Source: Suillus spraguei (Eukaryota > Basidiomycota > Agaricomycetes > Boletales > Suillaceae). Taken from it: a stretch of DNA of 64,000 nucleotides. The stretch's first letter is position 1. Each line of letters begins with the position of its first letter. The stretch is taken from positions 37,116-101,115 of the forward strand of contig JABCPU010000248.1 of the NCBI GenBank assembly GCA_016800925.1, read 5' to 3'. Positions 11,358 through 21,839 of this stretch are shown piece by piece. The translations under genes and the position numbers were made by a program. Below the pieces are notes generated by a model that saw nothing but the letters and a program-made list of their open reading frames with translations, was not told the DNA's origin and ran no database searches.

Positions 11358-12047
11358 TGCTGAGTATCTGCATAAAAACATGGCTTCCATTGGAGACCAC
11401 ACCTGGGCTGAGTATCTGCTTGTCAAGAGGGCTCCCATTGGGGACCGTACCTGTGCTAAGTATCTGCCTCTCGAGAGGGCTCCCATTGGGGACCATGCCT
11501 GTAGTGAGTATCTGCATGGCTCCCATAGGGGACTGCACCTGTGCTGAGTATATCTGCTTGTCAAGAGGGCTACCAAATGGGACTGTGCCTGTGCTGAGTA
11601 TCTGCCTCTTGAGAGGGCTCCCATTGGGGACTGTGCCTGTAGTGAGTATGGCTCCCATAGGGGACCGCACCTGTGCTGAGTATCTGCATAAGAACATGGC
11701 TCCCATTGGGGACCGCACCTATGCTGAGTATCTGCCTCTCGAGAGGGCTCCCATTGGAGACCATGTCTGTAGTGAGTATCTGCATGGCTCCCATAGGGGA
11801 CCACGCCTGTAGTGAGCATCTGTGTGTGAATGGGGACCACACCTGTGCTGAGTGTCTGCCTGTTGAGAGGGCTCCCATAGGGGACTGTGCCTGTAGTGAG
11901 TATCTGTGTGTGAATGGGGACCGCACCTGTGCTGAGTATCTGCATGAAGACATGGCTCCCATAGGGGACTGCACCTGTGCTGAGTATCTGCTTGTCAAGA
12001 GGGCTCCCATTGGGGACTGTGCCTGTGCTAAGTATCCATGTGCAATT
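11358..12047 (+). repeat. 48-bp minisatellite, block 2 (same orientation as block 1)
   Basis: Continuation of the satellite after the solo LTR. The period between adjacent AGTATCTGC phrases is 48 (for example 11411 and 11459), with 36-bp variants that lack the CTGTCGAGAGGG part. Confidence 0.9.
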
Positions 12048-12500
12048 TTGAGCATCTGCTCAACAGGCAGACACTCAGAACAGGTGTGGTCTCCAATGGG
12101 AGCCCTCTCGACAGGCAGACACTCAGCACAGGTGTGGTCCCTGTTCACACACAGATACTCACTACAGGCGCGGTCCCCAATGGGAGTCCTCTTGACAAGC
12201 AGATACTCATCCATCTGCACAGGCACAGTCCCCAATGGGACCCTCTCGACAGGCAGATACTCACTACAGGCATGGTCCCCAATGGGAGTCCTCTCGGCAG
12301 GCAGATATACTCAGCACAGGCACGGTCCCCAATGGGAGCCCTCTTGACAGGCAGACACTCAGCATAGGTGCGGTCCCCATTCACACACAGATACTCACTA
12401 ACAGGTACGGTCCCCAATGGGAGCCTGCTTACACGCAAAGACTCACCACAGGCATGGTCCCCATTGGAAGTTATTTGTACAAGGAGATCCTCAAATATAC
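12048..12500 (-). repeat. 48-bp minisatellite, block 3 (inverted)
   Basis: The same unit now reads in reverse complement (GGTCCCCAATGGGAGCC, then CAGGCAGATACTCA). The switch falls within about 12040-12060 at GAGCATCTGCTCAACAGGCA. Blocks 2 and 3 therefore form an inverted pair with arms of several hundred bases. Confidence 0.9.
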
Positions 12501-12689
12501 TCACCGCAGAGCAGTCCCCCTCTAGACAATTCAGTTGTTTGGATGTAGAACCAGTACCCTGGACATTGCCAATTGCCATAGATTGTGTCCGGCCAGGCGC
12601 CAGCTGATGGTAGTACATATATGTATATATGGTGCTGGCCGGTGTGTAGATACCATGCCCAGAAATGAAGCCGGCCAGCACGTCAGTGT

Positions 12690-12879
12690 ATCCAGCAGAT
12701 CATATTTCCCTCTGTGGCAGAACTCTCAACATGGCTGGGCGCACTAGCCCCTGAGCGGCCCAAGGAAAGCAATCTACATTTTCTTTGTCAACGCGATTGC
12801 TTTCCTTGGGCCACTCAGGAGCCAGCATGCCCAGCCATGTTGAGAGTTCTGCCACAGAGGGAAATATGATCTGCTGGAT
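12690..12879. ncRNA. 190-bp near-perfect hairpin (small-RNA precursor or foldback element candidate)
   Basis: Arms 12690-12773 and 12796-12879 (84 nt each) pair with few mismatches and no length difference around a 22-nt loop. Paired tips include ATCCAGCAGATCATATTTCC and its complement. This geometry suits a long-stem small-RNA precursor or a foldback MITE. No target duplication or expression signal is visible. Confidence 0.55.
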
Positions 12880-12884
12880 GTTAG

Positions 12885-13062
12885 CTGATGCCTGGCACAT
12901 CCAGCTCTATATAGAGCATTATCTATCCAGGCATAGCAGCATGGATTTCCCTTTCTTCATCCGGGTGCACTAAGGCTCGCAAGGAATTGGCATCCTTTCT
13001 TTCCAAGTACACTGATACCCGGCACATCAAGCTCTGTATAGAGCATTATCTATCCAACATAT
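12885..13062. repeat. 48-bp direct duplication containing a palindrome
   Basis: GGCACATCCAGCTCTATATAG (about 12893) and its near copy about 13021 are both followed by AGCATTATCTATCCA. Each carries the AGCTCTATATAGAGC-type dyad. The rest of 13063-13490 shows no supportable gene. Confidence 0.65.
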
Positions 13063-13499
13063 GCCAAGTGTCATGCCTGCACTCAAAACCGTTCACGTCA
13101 AGAGTCCTGCCTCAGAGGTCAATCACTTGGTCTTTATCCTGGGCTTGCGAGGAATTGGCATAATTGCTTTCCTTCTCCATTTACAGCAACCCCTGCAGTT
13201 CTCGCCATCAATGGCTAAGTTTTCTTTGAAGAACCCCCAGAATTGATTCTTCCTTCTCTGCAGGCACACACTCACGACAGCCATGGTCCCGAATGGGAGC
13301 CCAGATCTCTAGCCCATGCCAGCTCTAAACTGCAGGCCGGCACCAGCACCAAATCCCATGGTCTCACTTGAGCCTTACAATGTGTCTGGCCTTCCAACAA
13401 CTACCCGCCCTGTCATGTATATTGAAAACACAAGCCAGAAGGGAGAAATGGAGAGAAGGATGCCTATAGGGTAGGGATAATGAATGCGCTGCCCTGCTT

Positions 13500-13860
13500 T
13501 ATTGCCATGGTCAGTTGGTTGCATGAAAACATGGCTCCCAATGGGGACTGCACCTGTGCCGAGATCTGTATGAAAACATGGCTCCCATTTGGGACCGCAC
13601 CTGTGGTGATCATTTACCTGTTTACCCATTGAGAAGGCTTCCATAGGGGACTGCATTGCTGTGAGTATCTGCATAAAAATGTGGCTCCCAATGGGGACTG
13701 CGCCTGTGCTGAGATCTGCATGACAGCATGACTCCCATTGGGGACTGTGTCTGCAGTGAGTAACTATATGCAAAGAGGGCTCCCATAGGGACTGCGTTTG
13801 CAGTGAGTCACTATGTGCAAAGAAGGCTCTCATTGGGGACCACACCTGTGCTAAGTGTAT
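13500..13860 (+). repeat. 48-bp minisatellite family, block 4 (diverged)
   Basis: Units with GGCTCCCAATGGGGACTGC and spacers such as CCTGTGCCGAGATCTGTATG. They have the same core as blocks 1-3 and a more diverged spacer. Confidence 0.8.
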
Positions 13861-13864
13861 ACCC

Positions 13865-14200
13865 AAAAATAGAGAAGTGTTCCCTATTTCCCACACATGA
13901 TGTTCCTCTGTTCCCCTCAGCCCGGTGTTCCCTCGTACCTTGTATAACCATAAATAGAGAAGTGTTCCCTATTTCCCACACATGATGTTCCTCTGTTCCC
14001 CTTGGCCCAGTGTTCCTTCATACCTTGTATAACCATAAATAGAAATGTGTTCCCTGTTTCCCACAGAGGATGTTCCTCTGTTCCCCTTGGCTTAGTGTTC
14101 CCTCTAACCTCATATAACTGAAAATAGACATGTGTTCCCTTTACTAACCAAATCAAGCTGTTCCCCCAGGGAACATCTATGCCCCCATAAATGTTTGACT
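13865..14200. repeat. 85-bp tandem repeat, just under 4 units
   Basis: The phrase ATAGA..TGTTCCCT recurs with starts at 13869, 13954, 14039 and 14124, exactly 85 bases apart. 85 is not a multiple of three, so the 95-codon minus-strand frame across it is unlikely to be a repeat protein. Confidence 0.92.
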
Positions 14201-14204
14201 CCAA

Positions 14205-14386
14205 TAGGTAAGTGGTTTCATAGTGGTTTCGTAGTAGTTTTGTAGTGGTTTCATAGTAGTAGTTTCATAGTAGTTTCATAGTAGTAGTTTCATAGTAGTT
14301 TCATAGTGGTTTTGTAGTGGTTTGTAGTGGTTTCATAGTGGTTTCATGGTGGTTTCATAGTAGTAGTTTCATAGTGGTTTCATAGT
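14205..14386. repeat. 11-bp minisatellite GTTTCATAGTG, left part
   Basis: Runs of GTTTCATAGTG/A with GTTTTGTAGTG variants and occasional 14-bp spacing. It continues on the far side of the Tc1 element (16005-16200), showing that the transposon landed in the array. Confidence 0.9.
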
Positions 14387-14387
14387 A

Positions 14388-16004
14388 CAGTGGCTCAAAA
14401 AACTGTCCGCATGTTTTGGCATTTTTCACTATCTATAATATTGTGTGAGAACAAACAAATGCCTCAAAAACATGCTTATACCACATTGTAGTATGGCTTC
14501 AGGGCTTTCATTTGAGCCCTACACCGTGGGAATCGGTGGAGATATGGTGGAGATACAAGGCTCACAAAATGGTGACTCATGCGGACAGTTTTTTGACTCA
14601 AGTATTTTACAGTAATAACCAGGTATTCTAGTATTTTGTATGACCTCCCTTGGCTTTAATTACTGCCTCTATCCTTCTAGGCATACTCTCAATTAATTTC
14701 TGGCAATCCTCAGCTGTGATCTTCCCCCATTCCACTGCTACTCTCTCCCAAAGCTCCCATACTCCTTTAGGGGGGTTTTCATAGGCTTGAAGCTTTTTCT
14801 TGAGTGTTCCCCAGAGATGTTCAATGACATTGACATCAGGAGACTGTGCTGGCCAGTCAAGAACATTGATGTTATGTTCTTCAAACCATTCCCTAGCTCT
14901 TCTGGATGTGTGCTTGGGATCATTATCCTGTTGGAAAATGATATCTTCTTCATCAATCCCTGATTCTGCCAAGCTAGGCAGCAAGTGGTCATTTAAAATG
15001 TCCACATACTGCTCAGCATTCATCTTCCCCTCAACCTCAGCAAGCATTCCCACACCATTCCATCCCATACAGCCCCATACCATTAAAGAACCTCCTCCAA
15101 ACTTGACAGTCCCATTAACCTCTCTGTCTGTTAGGCCATCTCCCTTCTTTTTCCATACATACACCTTCCCATCTGACCCAATCCTATTGATTTTGGTCTC
15201 ATCTGACCATATAACACGCTTCCAGTCCTCTACAGTCCAGTGTTGATGAGCTAAGGCAAAGGCTAGTCTTCTCTGCCTATGTTTGATGGAGAGAAGAGGC
15301 TTTTTCTTCTTTGTTACTGCCTTGAGATGAGCTGCCTTGAGAACATTCCTCACAGTTTGTGAAGAGACAGGGGTAGTGATGGTGGAATTGATATAATGGG
15401 TGGCTTGGACAGCATTATCAGCCTTTCCTGTAGTGATATGTTGGATAATAGCCCTTTTGTCAGTAGAGGTAAGCTTGGATGGACGTCCTCCACAAGAGTT
15501 TTCCTTGTCTGGGTGGCTTTCTTTGATAAACTTGGCCACAGTGGACTTGCATACTCCAGTTCTAGAGGAAATTTGGCGAGCAGAGAGGCCAGCATAAGAC
15601 AGAGAGAGGATATTATCTCTTTGAGCAGAGGAGATGGCTTTCATGGTGATTATGACTATGATACATGAGATATTCTGGTTTATATAGTTAGATATAGTCA
15701 TAAAATAACATAATGACACCACTTTATAATTTATATAATAGTGGCATGATTTTTATGGTGTCATAAATAATGATTTATATAGTTTTAATATACACTCAAA
15801 AAACTGTCCACATGAGTCATCATTTTATAAGCCTTATATCTCCACCATATCTCCGCCGATTCCCACGGTGTAGGGCTCAAATAAAAGCCCTGAAGCCATA
15901 CTACAATGTGGTATAAGTATGTCCTTGAGGAATTTGTTCATTCTCACACAATATCATAGATAGTGAAAAATGTCAAAACATGCGGACAGTTTTTTGAGCC
16001 ACTG
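14388..16004 (-). mobile_element. Tc1/mariner element, apparently intact
   Basis: 1617 bp flanked by TA at 14386-14387 and 16005-16006. The terminal inverted repeats are about 213 bp (14388-14600 and 15792-16004), roughly 90% identical, with outer ends CAGTGGCTCAAAAAACTGTC. Each arm carries a second, inverted copy of the end motif (GGACAGTTTTTTGA) at its inner border, an IR/DR-like layout of putative transposase sites. It encodes one uninterrupted transposase. Confidence 0.95.
14628..15644 (-). CDS. Tc1-family DD34E transposase
   Basis: Cut-and-paste transposase, 338 aa from the ATG at 15644; the upstream 26 codons of open frame are left out because this start gives the usual family length of about 340. 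Domains in order: N-terminal helix-turn-helix pair (LSARQISSRTGVCKSTVAKF; GGRPSKLT linker; SSQTVRNVLKAAHLKAV), then the RNase-H-like catalytic core with WSDETK (first Asp), QQDNDPKHTS (second Asp) and SPDVNVIEHLW (Glu), with 34 residues between the second Asp and the Glu. All catalytic residues are present and the frame has no stop. It lies between long inverted repeats, so the element may be autonomous. Confidence 0.95.
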   Translation of the reverse strand: MKAISSAQRDNILSLSYAGLSARQISSRTGVCKSTVAKFIKESHPDKENSCGGRPSKLTSTDKRAIIQHITTGKADNAVQATHYINSTITTPVSSQTVRNVLKAAHLKAVTKKKKPLLSIKHRQRRLAFALAHQHWTVEDWKRVIWSDETKINRIGSDGKVYVWKKKGDGLTDREVNGTVKFGGGSLMVWGCMGWNGVGMLAEVEGKMNAEQYVDILNDHLLPSLAESGIDEEDIIFQQDNDPKHTSRRAREWFEEHNINVLDWPAQSPDVNVIEHLWGTLKKKLQAYENPPKGVWELWERVAVEWGKITAEDCQKLIESMPRRIEAVIKAKGGHTKY

Positions 16005-16200
16005 TAGTTTCATAGTAGTGGTTTCATAGTGGTTTCATAGTAGTTTCATAGTAGTTTCATAGTGGTTTTGTAGTGGTTTTGTAGTATTTTCATAGTAGTT
16101 TCATGGTGGTTTCATAGTGGTTTCATGGTAGTTTCATAGTAGTAGTTTCATAGTGGTTTCATAATAGTTCCATAGTAGTTCCATAGTGGTCTCATAGAAC
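16005..16200. repeat. 11-bp minisatellite, right part
   Basis: Same GTTTCATAGTG units as 14205-14386. Scattered GTTTCATAG and ATGAAAC words recur at 17770-18240 in both orientations, which suggests an older, degenerate extension of the array. Confidence 0.88.
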
Positions 16201-16326
16201 AGCCTCCAGGCTGCCCACCACTGCCTTCACAAACTTATGTTGTGCAGTTTTCTGCTTTGTCCAACACTGGGTGAGTCATTTGGTCATGTACTAATAAGAT
16301 AAATATTTTAAAATAACCTTCTGCGG

Positions 16327-17259
16327 TGTAAAGATACAATCTAGCCTGGGCTGTAGATAAACCACGGCCTAAGCTAGTATGCGAGTCTTGCGCTCTACCT
16401 AGTCTGCTTCACTTGCGAAGGCAAGAATGTTTGACCCTAAAGGGAAAGCTAAGTTAGTATAGTCTAATAATGCCCAACCTGTGGTGCAAGACTGTCATCG
16501 GAGGTAGCGAGATGCTAGTGGTGACCTCCAGTCCGTGGGAAACTAGTGGTAAGCGTGGGAAAGCGGTAGACAAGCAGTAGCAAAAGTGGTAAAACTGCAG
16601 TAGTGCGTGCGGTAAAACTGCGGTAAGGCATGGGAAACTGGCGGTAAAACAAGCGGTGAAGCGTAGTGATGAAGCACGGGAAAGTGTAGTGCAAGTGGCG
16701 AAGCACGGGAAAGTGTAGCACAAGCGGCGAAGCGTGGGAAAGCGGTGGTGCGTGCAGCAGTAAAACAATTCTTAAGAGACAGTGACTTCGGCGAAAGACT
16801 TTATTCCGTTAGAGACAGTAGTGGTGACAATTCCTAAGTACTGTGTGTACCATAGAGGGAAAAGTAAAAGTACCGGAATGTGCGAAGAGTCCTTTTTAAC
16901 ATGTGCTGTGAATGGCCGGAATACATAGCGAGAATGGTAGCGAGATAGAGATATTTAGCTAAGAGGCATGCAGCAAGCAAGCGGCGTCACGGAAGGTAAG
17001 GTAAGTCTTGCCGTAGCTTTAGTAACGGCGGAAACGAATATGCTATGCACCAATGGATCTTAGACGGAAATGGAATGGACAGGAGGACATCGGTAGCGAG
17101 ATTCGGTAAGGGGCAAGGATCCACGGAGTGAAAACAGTACCGGCAAAGTGAAAAGGGGTAATGCTCGCTATAGGGGTTTTCTCGGTAGCTGCTGTAGACG
17201 GTAACGAGACACTTGTCTAAAACGGCACTTTCATGGTCAGCGTGACTTTGTTTACTACA
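16327..17259 (+). repeat. family-B LTR-like sequence, full length
   Basis: Starts TGTAAAGATACAATC and ends GTGACTTTGTTTACTACA (about 933 bp). Homologous starts occur at 22584 and 32358, and homologous ends near 22898 (inverted), 33306 and 34281. TGTA..TACA ends and copies beside a gag fragment suggest an LTR. No flanking duplication is seen here, so it may be a recombinant copy. Confidence 0.65.
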
Positions 17260-17306
17260 GTGGTTTCCCCTGCACCCAGTCCCTGTGTGCTCCCCTCCCA
17301 CCATCC

Positions 17307-17609
17307 TTGCCTTCTTCTCACTCTCTTGACTGGGAGGCTTGCATGCACCACAACTACCACAACCAGTTTCATGCTTGGCTTGAGCACTGGAAGCTCAATG
17401 ATCCTTACAGTATGACAGCCTGTCAAAAATGTACTCATGCATTTGAGCAGAGGATGCATAATCTCTCCAAGGACACTGCAAGGATCCAAAAAACATTGGA
17501 GAGGAGCAAAGAGGAGCATGAGCATAGGATAAGTAAGGAGCAGAAGAAGTTGCAGAAGATAGCTGATAGGGAAACACAAAAGGAATCTGAGGAGGAGGGA
17601 AGGAAGTGA
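17307..17609 (+). CDS. hypothetical 100-aa protein with Lys/Glu-rich C-terminus
   Basis: The open frame has a C-x2-C pair (CQKC, about residue 39) followed by a long charged helix (KTLERSKEEHEHRISKEQKK and on) that should form a coiled coil. It is directly downstream of an LTR-like sequence. No family is recognised; it may be a fragment of a larger transposon-borne ORF. Confidence 0.35.
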   Translation: MPSSHSLDWEACMHHNYHNQFHAWLEHWKLNDPYSMTACQKCTHAFEQRMHNLSKDTARIQKTLERSKEEHEHRISKEQKKLQKIADRETQKESEEEGRK

Positions 17610-17639
17610 AAGGAAGTGAAAAGGTGGGAAAAGACTGGT

Positions 17640-18321
17640 GATTGACTGCACTTTTGCTTATATAAGCTGTGTCAAACAAAGCCATATCATAAGACTTGTG
17701 AATTTTGACTTGGGGAATTTTCGCATTTTTGCTTACTTAACCGTGGGAACTTTTTCCGATGAAAATCAAAGTTGTAGTAGTTTCATAGGGATGCACATGG
17801 TAGGAGATATCATTAGAACAGTGGGACTCTTTGGAAGGGACTCTTAAGGTGCACTCCTTGAAAGCTATAGGGGGAGGATAGGAGGGCAAGTACAGGAGTG
17901 AAACTACTATGAAACTTATCATGAAACCTATGGATTTGATATGACCAACACTGATTATCATCATTTCATAAGTGAAAATACCATGAAACTACCATGAAAC
18001 TTATCAATCAAACATATATCCAACACTAATTATCATCATTACATATGAAACTACTGTGAAACTTATCATGAAACCTATGACCAACATTGATAAGAAATGT
18101 AGTGAAACTCAGTCAATGACATGAAACTGATAAGTTTCATAGTGGTTTCACTGATATAATGAGGATGATCAGTGTTGGGGATACACAAGAATCATATAAA
18201 TTAAACCACTGTGAAACCACTATGAAACCACTATTAAGCCACTATGAATCATGAAGCCTATAAACTACCCCCCCCCTGGGGTGGGCACGGATTTGGGTAA
18301 GAGAGTGAGATGACTAGAACC
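17640..18321. other. no gene; degenerate GAAACTACTATGAAAC-type repeat words
   Basis: From about 17770 to 18260 the sequence is dense in ATGAAAC and GTTTCATAG words on both strands, related to the 11-bp minisatellite 2 kb upstream. It ends in a C-run followed by GGGGTGGG near 18270-18290. Confidence 0.6.
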
Positions 18322-18938
18322 TGTTACAGTCATATGTGCCCCTATTCATTTTCTTTTCTATTCTCGTATATCACATGATATAGAGCTTATCGCTCGGACA
18401 CTTCCACTTCCATCAGACATCACATGACTCAACTGGTACGTCATATCATGTGATGTCATGACTCCCCATGACTCCGTTCTCGGACTCAACCAGTTTAGCA
18501 TAAGCGTATGCTAAACCCATGTCTTTAACTCTGACTCATGCGTCTCAATATGCTTGTATGATACATGCCTTCCTTATTAGGATAAGCAGTTATATTCTCA
18601 CAGTTACCTGGTCTGTGCGCACATATATACCTATATAAGCACAGTGTACTTGTAGTAGATTCTTTACTTTAATCTTACTGGGTTTTACCTGGATTCCTCT
18701 TCGCTAAAGATCTCCAATCTTTAGTCATCTTGAATCGTCTCTAAATCTAAGCACTCCTTAGCCTTAGTCTCTATTCTCATAGAACCTCTTAGACTTGTCT
18801 TTGAGGCTGAACCCTTGATAGTACTCGGAATGTGTTCCTTGTACTTTCACCCTGTCCTCTTCTGGACATTGTAGAACTTCCCAGCAGACCGCCTGTATCT
18901 TTTCACTGTCACTGGTGACGCCACCCCAGTTCGTAACA
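18322..18938 (+). mobile_element. solo LTR, gypsy family A, long variant
   Basis: 617 bp, TGTTACAG to TTCGTAACA, with target duplication GAACC at 18317-18321 and 18939-18943. It is about 142 bp longer than the 475-bp copies because of extra sequence in its first half (about 18360-18530). It keeps the ACTTTAATCTT site. Confidence 0.95.
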
Positions 18939-19910
18939 GAACCTCCATGACATGTGGTCGATGCCTGATCAGGTTAACCTGAAGGGACAATGCAACTCTT
19001 TTCCCTTGATACTGAATTGTTAACCCATTGATCATTCACTTCCGCTTGTTATACTCATTTTTTCCTCCCTTTTCATCCAACATGTGGGTCAGGTTGTATG
19101 CTTGACCTTTATTGATTTCTCCTGTATGTTGCTGAAATCAAGCCCCACAGCAGCTCCAACTGACTTTGCATTGTTCATGACTTCCATTCATGAGTTCATC
19201 CAAGTGACTTCACATCATTGGTGTCTCACTTACTCCAATTGACTTTGTGTCATTGGTGTGTGGCACCCATTAGATTGACTCTTACAGTGCTGCACTATGG
19301 CAGTCTGTCGTCCTAAGCCTAGACATCGTAAAGTATCTACTCTGGAAGCAGCATCTGCCATGCAGGAAGAACTGCCCCAGATACTATAGTCTGTGAACCT
19401 TGGATGAACAAGGCATGGCGACGTCCCCGCCAAACTCACAAGTTAGACCTCTATCTTCCTGGCCCACCCCCTGTCTTGATTATTCCTGGATGTCAGTGTC
19501 TCACTCAGGAAAGTTTAACTCTTCCATCTGCATCCAGGACGGTAACACCCCAAGATTGTGACTAACCCACAGATCATTTTAGCAACTCCCTCCATTTCTT
19601 TAATGATCCCAGTGTCCGTTATCTCACCAGCTCGCAGAAAATGACCAACCAGTGGTGCAGATGGTCAGAAGAAGTTATTCCATTGCTTATAGTGCCCTAT
19701 CTATCGTACATGCAGGAGACTTTAATGCTATGCTATGCCAAGATTGTACGACAGCCACATGGAGATACTGTAGCTTGTCATGCTGGGTGTGGGACATGCA
19801 TTATCAAGGTTGCATGTGTGTTCTTTGACAATATGTTGTCTACCTTCTTTTCTCCCCTGATGGCTGATGTAATGTACATTACAGGCTTGTCAGAAATTAA
19901 TATCATTGCG

Positions 19911-20862
19911 TGTTACAATTGTATGTGCCCCTATTCATTTTCCTCTCATCTTTACCTTGTACATTATGTAACACACATCTCAACTCATATGCTCAACGCA
20001 TCTGTACTATGGTTGCCTTCTTTCTTTGGATATGCACTTACATACATTCTCATGTCTCTCTTGGTCTGTGCACACATATTGGCTTATTTAAGTACACTGT
20101 ATTACACTTGTGTACTTCACTTTAATCTTACTGGGTTTTACCCTAAATATCCATCGCTTAGGCCTCTAACCTAAGTCGTCTGAATCATTTCTGAGTCTAA
20201 GCACTCCTTAGCCTTAGTCATTATTCTTGATCGTCTTTGAGTCGCAACTCTTAGACTTGAACTCATACTCAGAACCCTCCATATACTCCTTGTCCTTGTT
20301 CTCTTTTGAACGTAGTAGAACTTCCCAGCAGACTGGCTGTTACAGTTGTACGTGCCCCTATTCATTTTCCCTTTGTTTCCTTACTTGTATATCATGTCAC
20401 ATGACTCTGACTCATATGCTCAATGCATCTGTACAACACATGCCTTCCTTATTAGGATATGCAGTTACGTTCTCACAGTTACTTGGTCTGTGTGCACATA
20501 TTGGCCTATTTAAGCACAGTGTACTTGTAGTAGATTCCCTACTTTAATCTTACTGGGTTTTACCTGGAATCTCCTTCGCTTAGGTCTCCAACCTAAGTCG
20601 TCTTGAATCGTCTCTAAGTCTAAGCACTCCTTAGCCTTAGTCTCTATTCTCACGGATACCTCTTAGACTTGTCTTTGAGGCTGAACCCTTGATCGTACTC
20701 GGAACGCGTTCCTTGTACTTTCACCTTGTCCTCTTCTGGACATTGTAAGAACTCCCAGCAGACCGGCTGTGTCTTTTCACTGTCGCTGGTGATGCCACCC
20801 CAGTTCATAACACTGGCTGTGTCTTTTCACTGTTGCTGGTGATGCCATCCCAGTTCGTAACA
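19911..20862 (+). mobile_element. solo LTR, family A, split by another solo LTR
   Basis: The LTR runs 19911-20337 and resumes 20818-20862. The outer target duplication TTGCG is at 19906-19910 and 20863-20867. The inner insertion sits in the GACTGGCTGTGTC part near its 3' end. Confidence 0.93.
20338..20812 (+). mobile_element. solo LTR, family A, nested inside another
   Basis: 475 bp, TGTTACAG to TTCATAACA, with duplication CTGGC at 20333-20337 and 20813-20817. It is the younger of the nested pair. Confidence 0.95.
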
Positions 20863-21839
20863 TTGCGTGCCCCTGTTTTCCTGCCCATCTCCAACTCCTT
20901 CGTCGTGGGCTGTTCTCATGTGCTCCTGTTGCTCCCTCACTTGCAGTAGACTTACATGTTCTAGAGTTTGTCTGCCTTCTTTTCATTTGTCAGTCCCCCA
21001 ACCATACTGCATGGTGCAATGCAGTGGAGACGTTTCTAGATGGAATGGGATACAAGTTGACATTGATGGTTAGCATTTGATCCTCCACATACATAGCATG
21101 TTTAACTTTGTATTAGCATAGCCTGCGCCATCACTTTGCCAATGCATTTCACTTGTACCAGGTGTTGACTATTTTAGCTCATGATCACATCTCCAATCTT
21201 ATTGCCGAGACCTGGAAGGACAAGATCCATTTGCAACCAATGGCAGTCGGACAACCTACTGAATACCTTCATTCATGCTGCCCACTTTGCTTCAGGGAAA
21301 ATGATTGGCAAAAGGTGAAAGATTCTCATTTCATGTAAGTTCATTTGTGTAGCTATGGTGCTGTGTACTCAGTTGATCATGATCAGGTCAGATATTATTG
21401 TTTGCGTAGATACATGCTTTACTCAAAAGTGCTCCACCAACCCTTGTGGTGCCGATGGTATGACCAACCCAATGAACAAACTCATGCTGGGCTCAAAACA
21501 GCATATTTTTGTACAGGTGTCAAATGGCTGTCATTATCCTTAACCCTCAGCTTCACCGTCCCTTGCCGTGACATTTTACTATGTGCAACCCCTGTCTAAC
21601 AGTATCATTCCGCACACCATAAGCCTTATTGCAGCCTAACGGCTGTCCTACGGCAATATTCCCATGGAGTGGTGATCTTTGAGAGTCTCTGAGAACCCAT
21701 AAGGCATCCACAAGCAAGATTTACCATCTGTCCAATGTCTAACTAGTCTCGCCAGTACATGATGTTTTGTAAACTGTAGTGCAGTCTTATTACATGTCTG
21801 CTGCATGTTTTGCCTAACCCTTCCATCTCCGTAGCTATT

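Larger units (their letters stand above)
19290..21600 (+). pseudogene. KDZ-superfamily (CxC2-like) transposase relic
   Basis: Kyakuja-Dileera-Zisupton elements are large DNA transposons common in mushrooms. Fragments in several frames fit the CxC2-like type: a stretch around 19640 (VPYLSYMQ), then LRRGLFSCAPVAPSLAVDL and AWCNAVETFLDGMGYKL (about 20900-21060), LTILAHDHISNLI and YLHSCCPLCF (about 21160-21290), and VCVDTCFTQKCSTNPCGADG (about 21395-21460). Frames shift repeatedly and stops are many, so it is dead. Two nested solo LTRs (19911-20862) split it. Confidence 0.7.

Noticed and set aside
13917..14204. 95-codon minus-strand protein across the 85-bp repeat
   Set aside because: The unit length is not a multiple of three and each unit would be read in a different frame.
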